A DNA stretch of 64,000 nucleotides from Flavobacteriaceae bacterium (GCA_013214065.1 JABSPK010000005.1:186001-250000); one strand, 5' to 3'. Numbered from the stretch's first letter, positions 27,196 through 35,767 are shown. Program-made: numbers and translations. The notes: generated from the sequence alone by a model not told the origin.

Positions 27196-28128
27196 ATGAA
27201 AGGCCCACTTTTTTATTCAAAGATCCTTCTCTTCGGAGAATATGGAATCATTAAGGATTCGAAGGGACTTTCCATTCCATATAACTTCTTCAAAGGTGCG
27301 TTGAAGACCACCGACACTTTGGAGGGCACTGCAAAAGCATCGAATGAAGGATTAAAGGCCTTTGCCGATTATTTGGCCACCGTGCAGCAGGAAGGCGTCG
27401 CTAGTTTTGACTTGCAAAGCCTCCGCGACGATATCGCCAATGGCATGTATTTCGATAGTTCGATACCACAAGGCTATGGAATCGGAAGTAGTGGGGCCTT
27501 GGTCGCTGCCATTTACGATAAATATGCCCATGACAAGATTACCGTTCTTGAAAACCTGACCCGCGATAAATTGCTGACTTTAAAAACGGTTTTCGGTAAA
27601 ATGGAATCTTTTTTCCATGGTAAATCCTCAGGCTTGGATCCCTTGAACAGTTATTTGAGTCTGCCGATTTTGATCAATTCAAAAGATAATATCGAATCGA
27701 CCAGCCTTCCTTCGCAGAATAAAGAAGGTAAGGGTGCGGTGTTCTTGTTGGATAGCGGTATGACCGGCGAAACTGCCCCTATGGTACAATTGTTCATGGA
27801 GAAGATGAAGCATGAAGGGTTTCGTAAGGTCATCAAAGAAAAGTTCATCAAACATACCGATGCCTGCGTCGATCACTTTTTGAATGGTGATATCAAATCG
27901 TTGTTCGGTCACGTCAAGCAACTTTCGCATGTGGTCTTAGATCATTTCAAACCGATGATTCCATCCCAGTTCCACCAACTCTGGCAGAAAGGGATCGAAA
28001 CCAACGATTACTATTTAAAACTTTGCGGTTCGGGGGGTGGTGGCTATATCTTGGGCTTTACCGAAGATATCGACCGTGCCCAAAAAGCCTTGGATGGCCA
28101 CAAGCTTGAAGTGGTCTACAACTTCTAG
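27196..28128 (+). CDS. GHMP kinase, mevalonate kinase-like (GYDIA type)
   Basis: A 310-residue kinase of the GHMP superfamily, most likely mevalonate kinase of the Bacteroidota type. The N-terminus MKGPLFYSKILLFGEYGIIK contains the GEYG variant of the usual GEH motif, and IPQGYGIGSSGALVAAIYD is the phosphate-binding loop. The C-terminal glycine-rich motif is LKLCGSGGGGYILGF. I chose the ATG at 27196; the ATG at 27178 would start at or next to the predicted transcription start. It stands between mvaD and a UbiA prenyltransferase, which supports a mevalonate-pathway role. Mevalonate versus phosphomevalonate as substrate cannot be settled from sequence. Confidence 0.88.
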   Translation: MKGPLFYSKILLFGEYGIIKDSKGLSIPYNFFKGALKTTDTLEGTAKASNEGLKAFADYLATVQQEGVASFDLQSLRDDIANGMYFDSSIPQGYGIGSSGALVAAIYDKYAHDKITVLENLTRDKLLTLKTVFGKMESFFHGKSSGLDPLNSYLSLPILINSKDNIESTSLPSQNKEGKGAVFLLDSGMTGETAPMVQLFMEKMKHEGFRKVIKEKFIKHTDACVDHFLNGDIKSLFGHVKQLSHVVLDHFKPMIPSQFHQLWQKGIETNDYYLKLCGSGGGGYILGFTEDIDRAQKALDGHKLEVVYNF

Positions 28129-28138
28129 CATTCCTCGC

Positions 28139-29044
28139 ATGTTTAGCCGAAAGAATAAACTCTTGCTTTTCAAGCTCTTGAGTCTATTCTCTGTGGTTAG
28201 GGGATACAACATCCTGATGATCATCCTCGCCCAATATCTGGCTTCCATTTACATTCTCGCACCTGATTGGCCCCTTCGAAAAGTGGTTTTGGACGGCAAC
28301 CTTTTTCTTATTGTCACTGCCTCGGCCATGGTCATCGCCGCAGGGTATATCATCAACAATTTCTATGATGCGGAAAAGGACTTGATCAATAAACCTACCA
28401 AAAGCATGTTAGACCGATTGGTGAGTCAACAGTTCAAGTTGACGACCTATTTCGTTTTGAATTTTTTGGCGGTTTTCGCGGCGAGTTACATTTCGTTTCG
28501 AGCGGTGTTTTTCTTTTCGGCCTATATTTTCGGTATTTGGATCTATTCGCATCGGTTGAAGCGATTACCGGGAATCGGTAATTTGATCTCGGCCACCTTG
28601 GCGATCGCCCCGTTTTTCGTGGTTTTCGTTTACTACGGAAATTTCGAGACCGTCATTTTCGTTCATGCGCTATACCTGTTTTTATTGATCTTGTCACGAG
28701 AGATCATCAAGGATATGGAAAGTATGGCCGGCGATATCGCTCAAGGATATGGTACCCTGCCGATCATGCTTGGGGCGCGAATGGCCAAATCATTGGTCGC
28801 CCTATTGATCGCCTTGACCTTGGTGCCGACCTATCTTTTGATCTATGTCTTTGATGTGGGGTATATGACCTTCTACTTCATCGCCTCGGGGATCTTGTTG
28901 ATCGTGTTCTTGGTGTTGCTCTATCGTTCGGGTGCCAAAATGCATTATGTAGGCCTGCACAACATCTTAAAGTTCATCATTATCGCGGGTGTTTTCAGTA
29001 TCTTGTTGATCGACTTGGATGTTGTTTTAAATCGAATTCTATGA
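28139..29044 (+). CDS. UbiA-family prenyltransferase (geranylgeranylglycerol-phosphate transferase-like)
   Basis: A 301-residue polytopic enzyme that transfers an isoprenoid chain to an acceptor. The first Asp-rich motif is N74-x2-x-D77-x3-D81 (NNFYDAEKD), the second is D192 to D199 (DMESMAGD), both on the cytoplasmic side between about eight to nine TM helices. Flavobacterial homologues near mevalonate genes are usually annotated as geranylgeranylglycerol-phosphate geranylgeranyltransferase. The start is the ATG at 28139, 10 bp after the kinase stop; the longer open frame from 28037 overlaps the kinase gene. Its stop overlaps the nitrilase start by 4 bp. Confidence 0.87.
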   Translation: MFSRKNKLLLFKLLSLFSVVRGYNILMIILAQYLASIYILAPDWPLRKVVLDGNLFLIVTASAMVIAAGYIINNFYDAEKDLINKPTKSMLDRLVSQQFKLTTYFVLNFLAVFAASYISFRAVFFFSAYIFGIWIYSHRLKRLPGIGNLISATLAIAPFFVVFVYYGNFETVIFVHALYLFLLILSREIIKDMESMAGDIAQGYGTLPIMLGARMAKSLVALLIALTLVPTYLLIYVFDVGYMTFYFIASGILLIVFLVLLYRSGAKMHYVGLHNILKFIIIAGVFSILLIDLDVVLNRIL

Positions 29045-29994
29045 CAGAAGCAAGGCTGAAAGTGGCCATGGCACAAATCGCCCCGGTTTGGTTGGACAAG
29101 GAAGCCACGATTAAAAAAATCGAATCGAATATCAACGCTGCGGCCGTCGAAAAAGCCGAGCTCATCGTTTTCGGTGAAGCACTATTGCCAGGCTACCCGT
29201 TTTGGCTGGCCTATACCGATGGAGCTGCGTGGAATTTGGAGGTCAATAAAGAGTTACATGCGCATTACATACGCAACGCGATAGCGATCGAAGCCGGTGA
29301 TTTGGATTCGATCTGTGCCTTGGCAGCAGCACACCAAATGGCCATTTATCTTGGTATTATGGAGAAACCTGTGGATCGTGGGGGGCATAGCCTGTACGCT
29401 TCCCTTGTGTACATCGACCCGGAAGGAAAGATATGCTCGGTCCATCGCAAACTGCAACCCACCTATGATGAGCGGTTGACCTGGGCGCCTGGCGACGGCC
29501 ATGGGCTGCGGGTGCATCCTTTGAAGCGCTTTACCGTGGGGGGGTTGAATTGTTGGGAGAATTGGATGCCTTTACCACGTGCCGCCTTATATGGTCAAGG
29601 GGAGAACTTGCACATCGCGGTCTGGCCCGGCAACTTGAACAATACCAAAGACATTACCCGGTTTATCGCCAGGGAAAGCCGCAGTTTCGTGATATCGGTC
29701 TCATCAATGATGGAGCACGGTGATTTTCCTGAACATACGCCCCATTTGAACAAAATCCTGGACAAGGCCCCCAAAGTTTTGGCCAATGGGGGTTCTTGTA
29801 TCGCAGGCCCCGATGGGGAGTGGGTCGTGGAACCCGTGGTGGGTAAAGAAGGCCTCATCTTTCAAGAATTGGACTTTAACCGCGTGCTCGAAGAACGACA
29901 AAATTTCGATCCCGTGGGCCACTATTCAAGACCGGACGTAACCAAATTGACGGTTAATCGCGAACGGCAATCGACTCTATCCTTAGAAGGATAA
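29041..29994 (+). CDS. Nitrilase-family carbon-nitrogen hydrolase
   Basis: A 317-residue member of the nitrilase branch of the carbon-nitrogen hydrolase superfamily; it should hydrolyse a nitrile to a carboxylic acid and ammonia. The catalytic triad is E46 (VFGEALLPGYPFW), K137 (HRKLQPTYDERL) and C171 (GGLNCWENWMPL); the CWENW signature is that of true nitrilases rather than amidases. The protein is cytoplasmic. The 4-bp ATGA overlap with the UbiA gene implies translational coupling, an unusual neighbour for an isoprenoid enzyme. The stop lies 3 bp from that of the convergent S9 peptidase gene. The natural substrate is unknown. Confidence 0.9.
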   Translation: MTEARLKVAMAQIAPVWLDKEATIKKIESNINAAAVEKAELIVFGEALLPGYPFWLAYTDGAAWNLEVNKELHAHYIRNAIAIEAGDLDSICALAAAHQMAIYLGIMEKPVDRGGHSLYASLVYIDPEGKICSVHRKLQPTYDERLTWAPGDGHGLRVHPLKRFTVGGLNCWENWMPLPRAALYGQGENLHIAVWPGNLNNTKDITRFIARESRSFVISVSSMMEHGDFPEHTPHLNKILDKAPKVLANGGSCIAGPDGEWVVEPVVGKEGLIFQELDFNRVLEERQNFDPVGHYSRPDVTKLTVNRERQSTLSLEG

Positions 29995-29997
29995 CGC

Positions 29998-32802
29998 TTA
30001 CTCGTCAAGTAATTCATACCCTTTTAGAATGCCTTTTTCGATAGGGGGCAAGCCGCGGTCCATCCATGAGGGTTTACCCGCACCTTTTAGATAATGGTCG
30101 AAATACTGGGCCATACGGATACTGAAATCCTTTCGATTTTGCAATTTCAGGGGCCAATGGGGTTCCCCATTGTAGTTCAAAAACCATGAGGGTTTCCCCA
30201 AACGTCTCAGACTTACGAAAAATTCGATGCCCTGATACCAGGGCACATGGCCGTCGGCGTCATTGTGCATGATCAATAACGGGGTGTTGATCTTGTCGAT
30301 ATTGAAAATCGGTGAATTCTCGATATAGCGTTGAGGATATTCCCAAGGCGTGCCACCAATGCGACTTTGGGTATGTTCGTATTGGAATTGTCGACTCAAC
30401 CCGGTCCACCAACGGATTCCACCGTAGGCGCTGATCATATTCGGTACGGGGGCTCCTGATTCCGCCGCTTTGAAAATATCGGTTCGCGTGACCAAATAGG
30501 CGATTTGGTAACCTCCCCAGCTGTGGCCTTGAACCCCGATACGTTCGCGGTCGATAAAGCCCTTTTCCAAGAGGGAAGTGATTCCTGGGATCACACAATT
30601 GTAGGCACTTTCACCGGGGTAGCCGATGCGGTAGTGTACATCGGGATTGAAGATCACATACCCCTTGCTGGCATACAGACTGTAATTAATGGTCGATCGT
30701 TCGGCTCTTGGATGCCGGTGCCGGTGTATCCCATCCGAACTTTTTTCATAAAAGTTGACCAAAAGGGGGTATTTTTTGTTCGGGTCAAAGTCTTGGGGTT
30801 TGACCAACATTCCTTGTAATTTCTTGCCGTCCAATGATATCCAATCCACCAATTCAATGGTCCCCCAATTGTATTCCTCTTGTTGTGGATTGGCATCACT
30901 TACTTGGATCGGACGTTTGAAATCCAACGTACTCAGGTAAAGGTCAGGAAAGGTTTCGAAGGATTGTTTGGTATACATGACCCGATCGGCCAGTTTGGCT
31001 TTGATCGGCCTCGAAAATCGATATGGAGCCGTCACCAATGGGGTCATCTTTCCATTGGAAGCATTTAGGGATACATAACCCCCGTTCTTGGTGGTTTCGT
31101 TGAAACTGCTGAGCAGCACCGGGTTATTCAAATCGATCGCTAGCTCTTCCGGATCGAGATCCAGATACCGATATACGGTTTTTGAAGGACGGCCATTGGT
31201 CAGCCGTTCTTTTTGTCCGGTTTCGGGCTGTATTTTCCAGATGTCGTAGCGATCATAGATCAAGAGGTGCCCATCTTCCTTGGTCCACCCGGCCACACCA
31301 TAGGGATAGGGATAGTTCGGATAGTCGTTTTCCTCGCTATATCCGACGATTCCCTTGCTTAAAGCGTGGTATTCGCCAGAGCGCATGCCGTAGGTAAACC
31401 AAGTGCTATCGATGCGGCTATAGCCAAAGGCATAACGCCCCTTCGGGCTCAATTGCATGCGGGGTGCTTTTTTGAACTCATGAAGGCTGGCCCCTGATTT
31501 TACATCGATGACTCTGTAGTCGTAGTACCTTCGGGCGGTCCATTGGCTAGAGAGGGCATAGGGCATTCCGTTGCGGATCAGGGCAAGATCGGCATCCCCT
31601 TTATCCCCTAAGTCGGTTTCATAATAATCGGCATTGGCCAAAGGAACGATCTTTTGTTCCGAAAGGTCATAGACCGAAGTGTAGGCCCGTATCGAGTCGT
31701 TTTTCAACTGTAGTTCCTGCACGGTGTAGAGACGGGGTTCATCATAGGTCCATACTTCCACATTGACGATTTCATCATCCAACAAAGCGGTATCTTTCTC
31801 GATTGGGGGTGTGGCCAGACCGAAGTACAATTTCGATTCATCTTCGGAAAAATGGACGGTTCCGTTTTTTGAGACCACGTACCCTTTGGGTGCACTCGGG
31901 TTGTCAAGCAGCTTGGTTGTGGAACCCTCCTCTTGCCATAGGTGCAATTCGTAGGGTCGTAGCTGTACTTTGGTGGTGTCGCTATCACTGATGAAGCCGA
32001 GTTTGGTTCCAGTAGCGCTGAATTTCAATTGATGGTATTTGGTCTTACGACCGCTGTGTACGGTTGTGGTCGCTCCGGTTTCCATATTCCTAACCTTGAC
32101 TTCGGTTAGACTATCGAGTACTGTGCCAGTGGTGATATAGGCAAGCCATTTTCCTTTTTTAGCAAAGGTGAAATCGGTAACGAAAGGTATGGTGTCTTCA
32201 TTTTGGGTCTTCAAGTCATGCAGTACAAGGTGGTAACCGGTCTTTTTGCCCACTTTTTTAGCTTTCTTTTTCTTTTTGGCAGATTCTTCTTTGGCAATCG
32301 AGTCTTGTTCTTTCCCGTTTTCTTTCGCTTTCGGTTTCTTCTTGATTTCTTCCAATTGATAGGCCAGATAGCCCGACCATTCCTCGGGGAGTCTATAGGA
32401 TTTGATGTTCTCGATTTTCGTCAATGAGCCATCCTTTAAGTTCAGGATACCAAGGGAATCCTTAGGAAGGTCTTTCTTCTTCACCTTTCTCCTTTTCATG
32501 GCATCAACGCTATCCTTCCAGGCCTTGATGGTAAAAACGGCATAATTCGAATCGTAGCTAAACTGTCCTTTTTGACCTCTGGGATAGCGGAGAATGACGT
32601 TCCCTTTGGTATCAAGTATGCTTAAGCTGTGGTCTTTTTCGCCCTGTTCAAGGCTGTAAAGTACATAGGAGCCGTTTGGTGATAAGGCTTCACCTTCGAT
32701 GGTGCGCCAACGGTCGTAATCGCTGTGGTCAAGTACCTTTTTTTGGGCCAATGACAATAAGGGAAGGCAGACAAAGATCAGGAAGAGATGTCGGGTTTTC
32801 AT
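29998..32802 (-). CDS. S9 family prolyl oligopeptidase-type serine peptidase, exported
   Basis: A 934-residue exported peptidase. A signal peptide (MKTRHLFLIFVCLPLLSLAQ) is followed by a beta-propeller region and a C-terminal alpha/beta hydrolase. The catalytic triad is S761 (GHSWGGY), D850 (NDADGHVPW) and H882 (GEPHWPL). The start is the ATG at 32800-32802; the open frame runs 19 codons further to 32859 but without a signal-like sequence. Unusual is a Lys-rich low-complexity insert at about residues 145-195, with the run KKKKKAKKVGKK. It is convergent with the nitrilase gene and divergent from the pseudouridine synthase gene. It probably degrades peptides in the periplasm. Confidence 0.92.
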   Translation of the reverse strand: MKTRHLFLIFVCLPLLSLAQKKVLDHSDYDRWRTIEGEALSPNGSYVLYSLEQGEKDHSLSILDTKGNVILRYPRGQKGQFSYDSNYAVFTIKAWKDSVDAMKRRKVKKKDLPKDSLGILNLKDGSLTKIENIKSYRLPEEWSGYLAYQLEEIKKKPKAKENGKEQDSIAKEESAKKKKKAKKVGKKTGYHLVLHDLKTQNEDTIPFVTDFTFAKKGKWLAYITTGTVLDSLTEVKVRNMETGATTTVHSGRKTKYHQLKFSATGTKLGFISDSDTTKVQLRPYELHLWQEEGSTTKLLDNPSAPKGYVVSKNGTVHFSEDESKLYFGLATPPIEKDTALLDDEIVNVEVWTYDEPRLYTVQELQLKNDSIRAYTSVYDLSEQKIVPLANADYYETDLGDKGDADLALIRNGMPYALSSQWTARRYYDYRVIDVKSGASLHEFKKAPRMQLSPKGRYAFGYSRIDSTWFTYGMRSGEYHALSKGIVGYSEENDYPNYPYPYGVAGWTKEDGHLLIYDRYDIWKIQPETGQKERLTNGRPSKTVYRYLDLDPEELAIDLNNPVLLSSFNETTKNGGYVSLNASNGKMTPLVTAPYRFSRPIKAKLADRVMYTKQSFETFPDLYLSTLDFKRPIQVSDANPQQEEYNWGTIELVDWISLDGKKLQGMLVKPQDFDPNKKYPLLVNFYEKSSDGIHRHRHPRAERSTINYSLYASKGYVIFNPDVHYRIGYPGESAYNCVIPGITSLLEKGFIDRERIGVQGHSWGGYQIAYLVTRTDIFKAAESGAPVPNMISAYGGIRWWTGLSRQFQYEHTQSRIGGTPWEYPQRYIENSPIFNIDKINTPLLIMHNDADGHVPWYQGIEFFVSLRRLGKPSWFLNYNGEPHWPLKLQNRKDFSIRMAQYFDHYLKGAGKPSWMDRGLPPIEKGILKGYELLDE

Positions 32803-32900
32803 TTCAAGTGGATTAGTCCCTATAAATATAGCGCATTCAAGGTAGTTTATTCCAGTCAATAACGCCTGAAAATGGTGGTGTCCGTTCCGTTGGGTTTATG

Positions 32901-32908
32901 TACATTTG
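32901..32908 (+). promoter_or_regulatory. -7 element before the pseudouridine synthase gene
   Basis: TACATTTG matches the Bacteroidota -7 consensus TAnnTTTG in every fixed base. It ends 17 bp before the ATG at 32926. The expected -33 TTTG is not obvious; GTG or TTG triplets lie at 32879 and 32890. Confidence 0.55.
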
Positions 32909-32925
32909 CGCAAAATTTATGACTG

Positions 32926-33786
32926 ATGGCGAAATCAGACAATAGCCGCAAACCTTCGAACCGACGCGGCGGAAACTTCAAGAAGGGCAATCAACAAAAA
33001 GGAAGCTTTGCCGAACGCGCCCGTGAACAGGTGCGTGCCAAGAAAAGCGGCGGCTCGAAACCGAAAAAAGATCCAGACCTGATCCGTTTGAACAAGTACA
33101 TCGCCAATGCGGGTATTTGTTCACGACGTGAGGCGGACACCTATATTGCCGCTGGCAACGTAAGCGTGAACGGTGAGGTGATTACGGAGATGGGCTTTAA
33201 GGTCAAAAGAGGCGATGATGTCCGTTTCGATGGGCGTCGTTTGAACCCGGAGAAAAAAGAGTATGTGTTGTTGAACAAGCCGAAGAACTTCATCACCACC
33301 ACAAATGATGAAAAAGGCCGACGCACCGTGATGGAGCTTATCTCAAGCGCATCCAACAACCGCCTGTATCCTGTGGGCCGTTTGGATCGTGCAACCACCG
33401 GACTCTTGCTTTTTACCAACGACGGGGATTTGGCCAAACGCTTGACGCATCCAAAACACGGGGTACGTAAAATGTACCATGTGCACTTGGACAAAAACCT
33501 CAAATCATCGGATTTACAGAAAATCGGGGAGGGCATTACCCTTGACGACGGCGAAGTTCAAGTCGATGAGATTAGTTATGTTCAAGGCGCCCCCAAGAAG
33601 GAAATCGGGGTCGTGATCCATTCAGGACGTAATCGGATCGTAAGACGCATCTTCGAGCATCTGGGTTATGATGTGGTCAAATTGGACCGTGTGGTCTTTG
33701 CCGGTCTTACCAAAAAAGACCTACCCCGCGGTCACTGGCGTTTTCTCACCGAGCAGGAGGTTATCAATTTAGGGATGATCCGCTAG
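32926..33786 (+). CDS. rluB: 23S rRNA pseudouridine synthase, RsuA/RluB family
   Basis: A 286-residue rRNA-modifying enzyme. Residues 1-55 are a basic, Lys/Arg/Gly-rich tail (for example RRGGNFKKGNQQKG) common in Bacteroidota RluB proteins. An S4 RNA-binding domain follows (about 55-105, RLNKYIANAGICSRREAD), then the catalytic domain with VGRLDRATTGLLLFTNDG, where the Asp is the catalytic residue. RluB modifies U2605 (E. coli numbering) of 23S rRNA; the choice of RluB over RluE or RluF rests on overall form and is moderately sure. A perfect -7 element lies just upstream. The stop is 2 bp from that of the convergent cupin gene. Confidence 0.9.
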   Translation: MAKSDNSRKPSNRRGGNFKKGNQQKGSFAERAREQVRAKKSGGSKPKKDPDLIRLNKYIANAGICSRREADTYIAAGNVSVNGEVITEMGFKVKRGDDVRFDGRRLNPEKKEYVLLNKPKNFITTTNDEKGRRTVMELISSASNNRLYPVGRLDRATTGLLLFTNDGDLAKRLTHPKHGVRKMYHVHLDKNLKSSDLQKIGEGITLDDGEVQVDEISYVQGAPKKEIGVVIHSGRNRIVRRIFEHLGYDVVKLDRVVFAGLTKKDLPRGHWRFLTEQEVINLGMIR

Positions 33787-33788
33787 GG

Positions 33789-34334
33789 TTAGGATTCACT
33801 TTCATAGATATCGAACTCCGCTGAAATCGCCTTCATCAATTGGGCGTCCTCGAAATCTTGATCGGAGAGGGTCGATAACTTTTTCAAATAGCGGTCGAAC
33901 TGCCCTTTGTGGAAAATGGTGAGCATCTTTCCCCCTTCCTTACATCGAGCGGCATGCCAAACATTGGGGGGTACGGTGACCGTATCACCCGGTTTAGCGA
34001 TGATGGTCTCCTCATCGAAGATCAGCTCTACCTCACCTTCAAGAATGTAGAATACCTCGGTCATGATCTTGTGGTGGTGTCTCCCTAAATAGAAACCGGG
34101 TTTCAAGCGGTCTTCAACGAAACTCAAACTTCCATTGGTATGGTCCGATGAGAGTTTGACGAAACAATGATCTTGGGAATAGTCGTAATTCTCGCCTTTG
34201 CCGTTGCGAATGATTTCTTTGGAATCTATAAGATGGTTTTTAGTTATTGTGATAGGCGCGTGATACTTCGAAACTGTCTTCGAACCAATTCCACAAAATG
34301 ACCTTACCGTCTTTGACTTTGACCCGCAACGCAT
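33789..34334 (-). CDS. Cupin domain protein, start uncertain
   Basis: A single-domain cupin. The core is clear: GFYLGRHHHKIMTEVFYILEG (metal-binding His and Glu), then KPGDTVTVPPNVWHAA with the second motif and its His. Function is unknown. The start is a problem: after the stop of the upstream SnoaL-like gene at 34240 there is no ATG or GTG before the conserved core. In-frame ATGs exist only inside the upstream gene, at 34334 (used here, 95-bp overlap) and 34346. The true start may instead be a rare codon such as ATT or ATA close to 34245-34210, coupled to the upstream stop. The domain call is secure, the coordinates of the 5' end are not. Confidence 0.65.
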   Translation of the reverse strand: MRCGSKSKTVRSFCGIGSKTVSKYHAPITITKNHLIDSKEIIRNGKGENYDYSQDHCFVKLSSDHTNGSLSFVEDRLKPGFYLGRHHHKIMTEVFYILEGEVELIFDEETIIAKPGDTVTVPPNVWHAARCKEGGKMLTIFHKGQFDRYLKKLSTLSDQDFEDAQLMKAISAEFDIYESES

Positions 34335-34770
34335 AGGTGAATTCATTGGTCTCTTGGCCCGAATGGGTTAAAAGCCCCTTCATTTGCCCGAAATACGCAG
34401 CCGTATCGCCGCTGGCGAAACCATCGGTCGGTTCCCATTTCAAGGTTTTGAAATTTTCTCCGAATACCGGAAGGAAATCCTTTAAAATGGATTCTTTTCC
34501 GTACCATGGTCCGATCCAGGGCAGGCTTTTGTCGCCGGAATTCTGCCAGACCATATCATCGTGCATCAAACCGATCATGGTCTTCATATCACCTTTGCCC
34601 ATGGCGCCCATAAAAGCATTGGCGACATCCATGGTCGATTGCGAAATATCGGCAGTGGTTTCGGTTAATGCTGTTTCTTGAGGTTCGGGCGTTGGTTCTT
34701 TAGGGGTTTTCTCAGCACAACCGATTGGGAGTAACATGCCGAACAAAACGAAAGTTGCAAGTCTTTTCAT
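34240..34770 (-). CDS. SnoaL/NTF2-like lipoprotein
   Basis: A 176-residue lipoprotein with an NTF2-like (SnoaL-type, ketosteroid-isomerase fold) domain. The signal peptide ends at Cys18 (LLPIGC), followed by a Pro/Glu/Thr-rich linker (about 19-45). The NTF2 domain spans about 48-172 with MGAMGKGDMKTMIGLMHDDM and VWQNSG. Enzymatic activity cannot be inferred. Its coding frame overlaps the possible start region of the downstream cupin gene. A cluster of inverted repeats lies just upstream (34791-34819). Confidence 0.85.
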   Translation of the reverse strand: MKRLATFVLFGMLLPIGCAEKTPKEPTPEPQETALTETTADISQSTMDVANAFMGAMGKGDMKTMIGLMHDDMVWQNSGDKSLPWIGPWYGKESILKDFLPVFGENFKTLKWEPTDGFASGDTAAYFGQMKGLLTHSGQETNEFTYALRVKVKDGKVILWNWFEDSFEVSRAYHNN

Positions 34771-34790
34771 ACGAATGGTTTTGTGTTTTA

Positions 34791-34819
34791 ATCCATTATG
34801 GATGGGATTTCATCCATCC
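34791..34819. repeat. Overlapping inverted repeats upstream of the SnoaL-like gene
   Basis: ATCCATTATGGAT (34791-34803) is a perfect 6+1+6 palindrome; it overlaps GGATGG-N8-CCATCC (34800-34819). They lie 20-50 bp upstream of the SnoaL-like start and downstream of an AraC-type gene, the right place for an operator. Neither hairpin is followed by a T-run, so a terminator is unlikely. Confidence 0.45.
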
Positions 34820-34888
34820 CGACAAAAATAAATCGAACGGAATTCCATTGGTGGTAAATACTAGCCGATATAGGGTAAAAATCGGAAA

Positions 34889-35767
34889 CTAGTTCGTTTT
34901 CAGCTGTTTCTGAAAAGCTTTAGGTGAAATACCGGTGCGCTTTCTGAAAAACTTGAAAAAATTGGTCGGTTCATCGAAACCCGAGCGGTAGGCGATTTCG
35001 GTCATCGTAAGTTTGGAATTCGCCAAAAGCCGTTTGATCCGCAGGATCAAGATTTCATCGATAAAGGCCTTGGTGTTCTTTCCGATTATTTTTCGCGTAA
35101 CATTGTTCAAAGTTTTGGTACTCACACCTAGGGTAGTGGCGTAATACGTAACACTTTTTTGTTCAAAGCATTCATTTTCAATTCGTTCTTGAAGTTCAAT
35201 GAACTTCAAAATGGCAGTGTCATTCGAAAGTTGGCGGTATTGTACCGATTTGATGCGATACAGCTTGAGTACGATGAGCTGCACTAGATTTCGAACGATT
35301 TCCGTAGCCTGTGTATCGGTGTTCCACAGTTCTTCCCCAATATGCCCGATAAAGCCCGAAAGGGTCTCGAACTCGGCTGTGGTCAATTGTAGTTTTGGGG
35401 AGCCCAGAAGCTCATTGAACAATTGAAATAAGCGGTAATTTTCGTTTCGACTTGAAAATCTCACGGCGAAGTCTTCGGTAAAAATCAGAATCTTGCCTTT
35501 TGCGTTGGATTTATGAAACCGGTGTACCGTGTGTTTTCGCATGCAGAAGACCGTACCCTGTTCATACCGATGGTCTTTATAGTTGATGCTATGGGTACCG
35601 GTACCTTCATCAATAAATAGCAATACATAAAAGCCAAGTTTGTGATGATCGAATTGATCGTGGTCTTTTGGCTGCAGTTGTAGGACCTTTTGCAAGGAAA
35701 CCAGATCGATGTGACTGGTTTTATCTCGCGGATGGGCAAACTCGATTTCCTTGATCGACGGTTGCAT
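34889..35767 (-). CDS. AraC family transcriptional regulator with cupin-like sensor domain
   Basis: A 292-residue regulator. Residues about 20-110 form the AraC-type cupin ligand domain (LLFIDEGTGTHSINYKDH, then MRKHTVHRF). The C-terminal 100 residues hold two helix-turn-helix motifs, the second in LTMTEIAYRSGFDEPTNFFK and the KRTGISPKAFQKQ tail. It lies 84 bp downstream of the X-Pro peptidase gene on the same strand and upstream of the SnoaL-like and cupin genes, which it might control; the palindromes at 34791-34819 are a possible site. The ligand is unknown. Confidence 0.92.
   Translation of the reverse strand: MQPSIKEIEFAHPRDKTSHIDLVSLQKVLQLQPKDHDQFDHHKLGFYVLLFIDEGTGTHSINYKDHRYEQGTVFCMRKHTVHRFHKSNAKGKILIFTEDFAVRFSSRNENYRLFQLFNELLGSPKLQLTTAEFETLSGFIGHIGEELWNTDTQATEIVRNLVQLIVLKLYRIKSVQYRQLSNDTAILKFIELQERIENECFEQKSVTYYATTLGVSTKTLNNVTRKIIGKNTKAFIDEILILRIKRLLANSKLTMTEIAYRSGFDEPTNFFKFFRKRTGISPKAFQKQLKTN

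Noticed and set aside
28037-28138. Extension of the UbiA-like gene into the preceding kinase gene
   Set aside because: This would be an out-of-frame overlap of 92 bp with a well-supported gene; the ATG at 28139 matches the expected start before the first TM helix.
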